DNA of 64,000 nt from Hyaloscypha bicolor E (taxonomy: Eukaryota > Ascomycota > Leotiomycetes > Helotiales > Hyaloscyphaceae): assembly GCF_002865645.1 (NCBI RefSeq), contig NW_020194517.1, forward strand, positions 1,736,001 to 1,800,000. The letters run 5' to 3'. A program made the translations under genes and the position numbers. The number at the start of each line of letters is the position of its first letter. Within the stretch, counting starts at the first letter, position 1. A model generated the notes under the pieces. The model had not been told where the DNA came from and did not search any database. It saw only the letters and a program-made list of their open reading frames with translations. Shown piece by piece: positions 58,578 to 64,000 of the stretch.

Positions 58578-60276
58578 TCAGCGTGCGACGTAGTCGGCGT
58601 ATACAGTGTCGTCTGACGCAGAAGAATATACATTCTTAGGCTCATCACCGGAAGGAGGTCGAGGGATATATGCTGAGGCTGATGTGTAGGAATTGGAATG
58701 CAAGGTGTAGTTGTCATTGTCACCGGGGAGATTATCTTCCATTCCTCGTTCCCCAGATCCGGACGCACCTACCGCGCCTAGGTGGCCACCAGAGCCGAAA
58801 GTCGAAAATCCCGAGTCTCGGCTTATTGTTGTTTCTGCGGAGGTGTTATGAGGTGGGTAGTAAGACTGGGAACTTCCATAAGACGATGTTCTTTCTTCTT
58901 CCGTCGAATATGATGAGGTCGAGTACGATAAGCTTGGTACGCTGGGGATGCTCTGAGGATATATTGGCTGATGGTATGGAGGCGATGGCGATGAATAGCT
59001 TGGTTGGTCTGCAGTGTGAGTTGCGGAATGATAAGCTACGGCAGTCTGATTGAACGATGGCCGTCTTGAACCTGCGGTTCCATATCCAGAATCAGAAGAA
59101 GGGAAGTCTGACGCTGCGTATTCGGCTGTGCCCAGTATGTCCGTTCCAAGAACGACCGGATTCTTGATGGGACATCTCTTCGAGAGGACGTATAGCTGCA
59201 CGTCCTTCAACTTTGCTCCGCCCATAGGCTCAATATTTATTCTGACACTCTCGCGAATATCGTACTCTTTTCCAGAACCAGGATGCCTGTACTTCCAAGG
59301 CTGCTTTATTCTGTCTGTCTTCAACCTTAAGTAATCTACCGTTTCCGAAGAAATGAAGCTGTCGTTTGAGGAACTTATCGTTGCTATAAATGGCTTCTTT
59401 CTTATTGTAACTTGAAACTCCTGCAGATCGTAAGCTTCCATACCTGCCAAATAGCTGAAGTGTGCAGCTGACTGACCTCTGGTCGGTAGCCTTGCAAGCT
59501 AGTCGATTCCTGTGATCTTCGGTATTCTCCTCTATGAGCAGAATCATATTGCCCTGTCGGGACATTCGAATAAGGGAAAGAAGTCGGCGAAGTCGAGGCT
59601 ATCGGTGGTGCTTGGTAATATCCCGCCGGTGAATCGTATGCAGAGCTCGAACTTTCGGGTATAGGGAATGGAGGGGGATCTGGTCCCTGCAGCGGACCCG
59701 GGTTAGCTCTTGTCGTCTACCCAGCGCGCTCGACTGACTGGTTTAACTGGCCTACTCGGGGAGACGGAAGGGTCTCGCGGCTCATCTCCTCGCGACTAAA
59801 ATCACTCCGAGGTCAGCGTCTTGTCAGATTAACCTGCTTAGATCTACTCAAATCTAGCACAACGGGCCTTGAAACATCAAGCCCCTGGCTTAACGAACGA
59901 TTATATCTTGGTATCGGCAGTACAACCTTTTCACGGCCCCTCTCATGGCCTGTTCCCAAATCCAACCCTTGGCATCGTGCATTCAAGTCTTCGACAGAGG
60001 TCTGCTGGGCGACCACTGCACTCGATGGATAGCTGGAGGAGGGCCGTGATGCATCGTTCGTGTTCGAATAATCATATTCGTATTCGTACTGGCCTTTCTT
60101 CACGTCAGCGACGCTTCAAGCCCAGTGAGCCTCTTCCCTCTAAGGATCTTACCATCCGCGCCTAAACGATATCTAGTGTAACAGCGATACGTCGCAGTCC
60201 ATTCCCATTGACTCCATTGCGTCGGCACTCCTCGACTTTCCTTGGCCTTGCTTCGACCATGTTTTCTCGATGACAT
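58578..60276 (-). CDS. Hypothetical protein with retropepsin-like domain lacking catalytic Asp
   Basis: Exons (minus) are 60153-60276, 59834-60093, 59477-59686 and 58578-59420, 478 residues, all in phase. The start MSSRKHGRSKAKESRG is basic; PTQWSQWEWTATYRCYTRYR crosses to GQYEYEYDYS, then a Ser/Pro/Tyr-rich spacer. At about 200-290, EFQVTIRKKPFIATISSSND...ISSETVDYLRLKTD and, about 70 residues on, NPVVLGTDILG resemble the two halves of a retropepsin-like fold, but the DTG/DSG loop is replaced by SSND, so protease activity is unlikely. The C-terminal 190 residues are low-complexity, rich in Ser, Tyr and Pro, probably disordered. The exon 2-3 intron (147 nt) is the least certain. Function is unknown. 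Confidence 0.75.
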
Positions 60277-61898
60277 GACGGATCCGGCGCAAGGAGCAGG
60301 CTGTAACCATCAAGGGGCAGGGCGAAGTGAGCATCAAAGACAAGCTCTATTTTCTTTCCATGATCGCTCCCAAAGTAAGTCAAGACACTGCGTTATGACT
60401 CTGGTCCTTATGCAGCCCAGGACCCTCAAAGCTGCGAAAACGTGAGGCACACTGCAAGGCAGGCTTCAGGGAACAAGCCTGATCCCGGGAACGAGCCAGT
60501 GGTAACGACGTCGGTCCAGTGATTGTGTCACGTCCGGCTTGACCCGCAAGAATCGTTGGTCTCTAGTATTTTGGGCAGCAAATATTTGGGTAGAGGTTTC
60601 GTTGCCCCAGCGGTGTAGCCAGTGCAATCGCGGAGAGGTCGCGACAAATTCGGGCCTCTAAGTCGCAAGGTGGCTAGGGTCTGCAGTGGCTCCCTCCTAG
60701 CAAGAGGATGTACAAGGTGGGTCAGATCTTTTGAGAACAAAACTGACAGCACGAGACATTTTTGCCTCAGATGCCTTGTATTTCTTTCTCCAGAATAGGG
60801 CTGGTCGCGGCGTGTGTGGGGGAGGGCGATAGGCGATTTCGAGCAGATCAGGCTATATATGGCACCGATAAGGGAGGGATGGTCATGGATCATTCGAGGC
60901 GAAGATTGGTCAGGTCAATATGGTGGGGAAGCTTGCTTCTTCAGTATGCACGTCGAACTGAAACGGGGAGCCGATCCTCGGGAACTTCAAACAGCCTTGT
61001 ACCTCCCGTGCTGGACGCCAAAGAGCCTCAATCATCCCGCCGTTGTGATGTGTGTACTTTTTGACCCAAGCGGGCCAATTTTCAAGATGTGTGAAGCGGT
61101 GGTTCTACTCAGCCTTGAATATTGCCAGTAATTTTGGGAGCAACAGTTCCCGCAGAGAGAGGGCTCTGAAGTGTGTGAACTGGGGGGTGGATTGGAACTC
61201 CGCCCCTCTATTCAACCAAATGCATTCATTCATCTGCCCGTTCTCCAAGTCTCTTCCACAAACGTCAACTCAATAGATTTCATCCCTCTAACTTCTGTAA
61301 TTAAAGTGCTTGAACGTTCTTCCAGCTCCTGCCTCGTCTCCGTTCGAAGGGACTTTCCAAGTCTCGGTTCTTCTCTAAACGCATCATCTGTTCTTTTCAG
61401 ACCTTCCAGAAAATGAAACTCTACAGATTTTTACACTTAATTCTGAGAAACGTATTAACCGAAGCATCTAGAACTCCTGGCGCAGCTCCGTTCAAACGCT
61501 TTCAACCATCTCATTCATCGGGCTCGAGTATCCTGAACTCTTACCTCAGTTCAATTCGACGACCTTCCAACCTGAAGCATCCGAGCTCTTGTCTCTTCGC
61601 TACTTGATGGCTCGACTCCTTCCAGCATTTTATTCCTTTTCCTAGACCCGAAGTAACATCACACAATTTGAACTCCTGCCTCGTCGCCATGCGTGCTTTT
61701 GAACCCTATGTCTCTGACCTGCAGTAGTTTGCCTTCTCGCAGCGCAACACCTTAACTCTTCCGGAAAGCGGGTTGAGTCTCGGGCAAGCCCAAGCTAATC
61801 GGAACGCTCACGAGGGCAAAACAAACCCGCTGCCACGCACCCAGCGTTTCAAGTTCAGCCATCAGATAAGAAACCAACTTCTCAAGCCGCCGAAACTT
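60277..61898. other. Intergenic region with degenerate CT-rich repeats
   Basis: No gene is supported. Between about 61310 and 61700 several diverged copies of a motif like GAACTCCTGCCTCGTC/CTCCGTTCGAA recur (near 61311, 61469, 61531, 61577 and 61667) at uneven spacing. They may be an old tandem array. It contains the 3' flank of the CorA-like gene and the 5' flank of the gene ending at 58578. Confidence 0.4.
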
Positions 61899-64000
61899 TC
61901 AAGGCATGGCAGTCTCGTCAGCTGCCCCGTTCCCAGATCTTCTTCCAACCCTACCCATCCTTTTAAAAAGTCCTTTCTTCGCTGTGCCCGGCATTCCCTG
62001 ACCCCCATCTTCCTCGGCTGGCCGGGCGGTAACCTCCTCTTCCCCTTCACTGCGCTCCTTCCTCCCCAGGCTCAGTCCTCTCATCAACCCCTCTCCTACC
62101 CATCTCTCAGCCCTCATCAGCGCATACCCAACAAGCAACCACTCACTCGGCTTCGCAACCTCCGCCTTTGGACGAAACTGGAAGTTCTCAAACCTGTCTC
62201 CCCTCTTCTTCCAATACTCCGATTCCTTTTCAGACTTCATTTTCGTGATCAACGAAATCTTATATGATTCGTAAGTACGAGAGAAGAGTCTGACGAGGGT
62301 GTTGAGATTGAAGACAACAAGGTACGTGGCGAGGGCGACGAAGATGATGACGTAGATCAGGATGTGGAGGGGGAAGAGGGTCTCGCTCATGCTCCAGAGG
62401 GAGGTGCAGAAGGCGAGAGGGAGGAAGAAGATGCTGACGAATTTGAGGAGCTTTACGTTCTCTGTGGGGAGTAAGTAAGTATATTGAATATTTGGGAAAT
62501 TGAGGGAGGAGGGTAGGTGGTCTAACCTCCTAGTCTTGTGGATGCTCGACTTTCCATGACGGCGCTGGCATTGAAAAGACCGTCTCGTAATGCGGTAACA
62601 TTGGTATGGTGATGTTGCATGCGGTCCCGTAGAGCCTTCAGCTTTTCACAAAGTTTGTTGTTATCCTCAATGGTGTTTTTCGACTCCCCTGTTAGAAAGT
62701 CGTCGAATTTTACTACCCATATATCTCTGCTGGCCTCCCATTGACGAATGGCGTCATTGATGTAAAGCATAAACTCTGACAGGCAGCTGAGACTCCAAAA
62801 GTACTTTCGTGATCGTGAGAAGTTCTCATCATCGACGAGGAGGTTGTCGTGCTCCTTCGCTGTCAGGAAGGTTCTCCCGTCATCTAGGAAGCTGTCAAAA
62901 TAGTCCACAAGCTCTCCCCATGTATTTATTAAATTGGCAAGAACCCCGCCAACGAAAAGAAGCATCCCTTGAAGCACGTCACAATTATGGAGCCCGAAAA
63001 TAGACGGCAGCTCAATATTGCCACTTGAAGTGAGGGCGACAAGTGTCCAGAAACGCGGAGGTTTCTTGGGTCGAGAATGGCAAATAACTTGAGATACAAA
63101 ACAAAGCTGGACATGTTAGCCTGGGTGAGTTTGTAAATTATTAGGTCACTTACCGAGACCACTTGTGATTGAATGCATGGTCCATCATTGTAGAGCCGAC
63201 CAGTGGTTCCTGGCCCACGCGATCCACCTTTTGGGGGTTCCTTGCAAATTTCATAAGATACGACTTGGAAATTTATAGAGTGGTATGATTCCAGATCGAG
63301 ATTGTGGTGCCTTAGCCCAGTATCAAGGGTCAAGGCACGTTGATCAGGGTTGGAAAACGAGCCCATCAAATGTTTGTCTGTACGTTCCAGTACCATAAAA
63401 TTCAGGCTACTCCTCTGTGTTCCTCCCGGTTCTGATTTCAATACTGGAAAGAGAGGAGCTTTCTCATGTAAATGCATGATTACATTTCCAAGATCCACTC
63501 TTGTCTCTTGGCCAGTTGCGGGCAAAGTAAGACCTTGAAGGTGTCTTTGCACAAGTCAGTTCTGGCGACATAATGTTATTTGAATACTGCCAGTATTCTG
63601 TTGATAGACGAACACTCACATTACTCTATTCCATGAAGCCCCACATTCGTCTCGCAATACCCGTTTCACTCCCTCTGTGTGGGATTCATTAATCTCAAAA
63701 GTCGGCGTTGCAATTAACATCCCAAGCCTTGCATAAAACCCAATGTCTTCTTGCTGTATATGCGTCTCTGGCTACTGGTAAGTTACCCTCACGCCTTCAT
63801 TTCCAAAATCAGTGATCGAGAAGGACAAATTGTCCCACCAGCTCCTGTCACTGAAGCATTGTCCAATACTTCGGGCAATAGCCTCTTCCTTTTCGTGTGG
63901 AAGTGATAAAAGGACATGTTTCTGAAAGGCGAGGTCGACTCGATTATCGGGAGGTATGGCCCAAAAAATGCCAAAAAGTTCAGCCCATAAGGCTTCCATT
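61899..64000 (-). CDS. CorA-like Mg2+ transporter-type protein, 5' end beyond window, one in-frame stop
   Basis: Exons (minus) are 63620-64000 (partial), 63154-63544, 62527-63106 and 61899-62461, all in phase. The long N-terminal part (SWWDNLSFSITDFGNEGV, then GFYARLGMLIATPTFEIN, FWTLVALTSSGNIELPSIFG) is cytosolic. The C-terminus is the fungal CorA-like module: a helix ending NVTALRDGLFNASAVMESRASTRLG, then ENVKLLKFVSIFFLPLAFCTSLWSMSE (first membrane helix) and LHILIYVIIFVALATYLVVF (second). LWSMSE stands where true CorA channels have GMN, so Mg2+ transport is doubtful. A TAG at 63772-63774 separates VTYQ from PETHIQQEDIGF with similarity seeming to run on; it may be a RIP-type Gln-to-stop, an error, or an unseen intron. 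A charged tail ends the protein. Confidence 0.7.

Overview
The window looks like nuclear DNA of a filamentous ascomycete. Genes are split by many 45-95 nt GT...AG introns with CTAAC/CTGAC-like branch points. The conserved proteins match Pezizomycotina families, and one block is extremely AT-rich in the way repeat-induced point mutation (RIP) leaves DNA. The mix of HET, DUF6604, DUF6594 and CorA-like genes would fit Leotiomycetes, but that is inference. No tRNA, rRNA or CRISPR was found.

Layout. 1-6.3 kb: a long gene-poor stretch, then an intact seven-exon glutamate-cysteine ligase gene (first step of glutathione synthesis). 7-12.2 kb: two disrupted housekeeping genes, a heavily damaged PAC1/LIS1 (nudF) copy and an arginyl-tRNA synthetase copy with two lesions. 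12.7-20.5 kb: a complete Ty3/gypsy chromovirus, with two 298-bp LTRs and a TTAAA target-site duplication, destroyed by C-to-T/G-to-A change. 20.5-27.2 kb: gene-poor DNA with a DHA1-type MFS drug transporter, a perfect 16-bp hairpin and a 318-bp hAT-like MITE with an 8-bp duplication. 27.3-30.9 kb: an ENA-type Na+/K+ P-type ATPase whose upstream region holds nine GCCAAG (PacC-type) hexamers.

31-47.4 kb is a euchromatic block: a small membrane protein, a WW-like plus protein kinase gene, a hypothetical gene, epsilon-COP, a HAD phosphatase, a C2-domain phosphatidylserine decarboxylase (PSD2 type) and a secreted GH16 glycosidase. 48-64 kb looks like an accessory block: a HET-domain gene, a DUF6604 gene with a probable frameshift, a DUF6594 membrane protein, a protein with a retropepsin-like fold lacking the catalytic Asp, and a CorA-like transporter running off the right edge with one in-frame stop.

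Most genes serve unrelated core roles (redox, translation, COPI traffic, phospholipid synthesis, ion export). The unusual signals are the decay of two normally essential genes beside the RIP block, the PacC-site cluster before the ENA pump, the well-bounded mobile elements, and the accessory block at the right end. Exon limits were placed by eye from splice signals, reading phase and family resemblance; no alignment was run.
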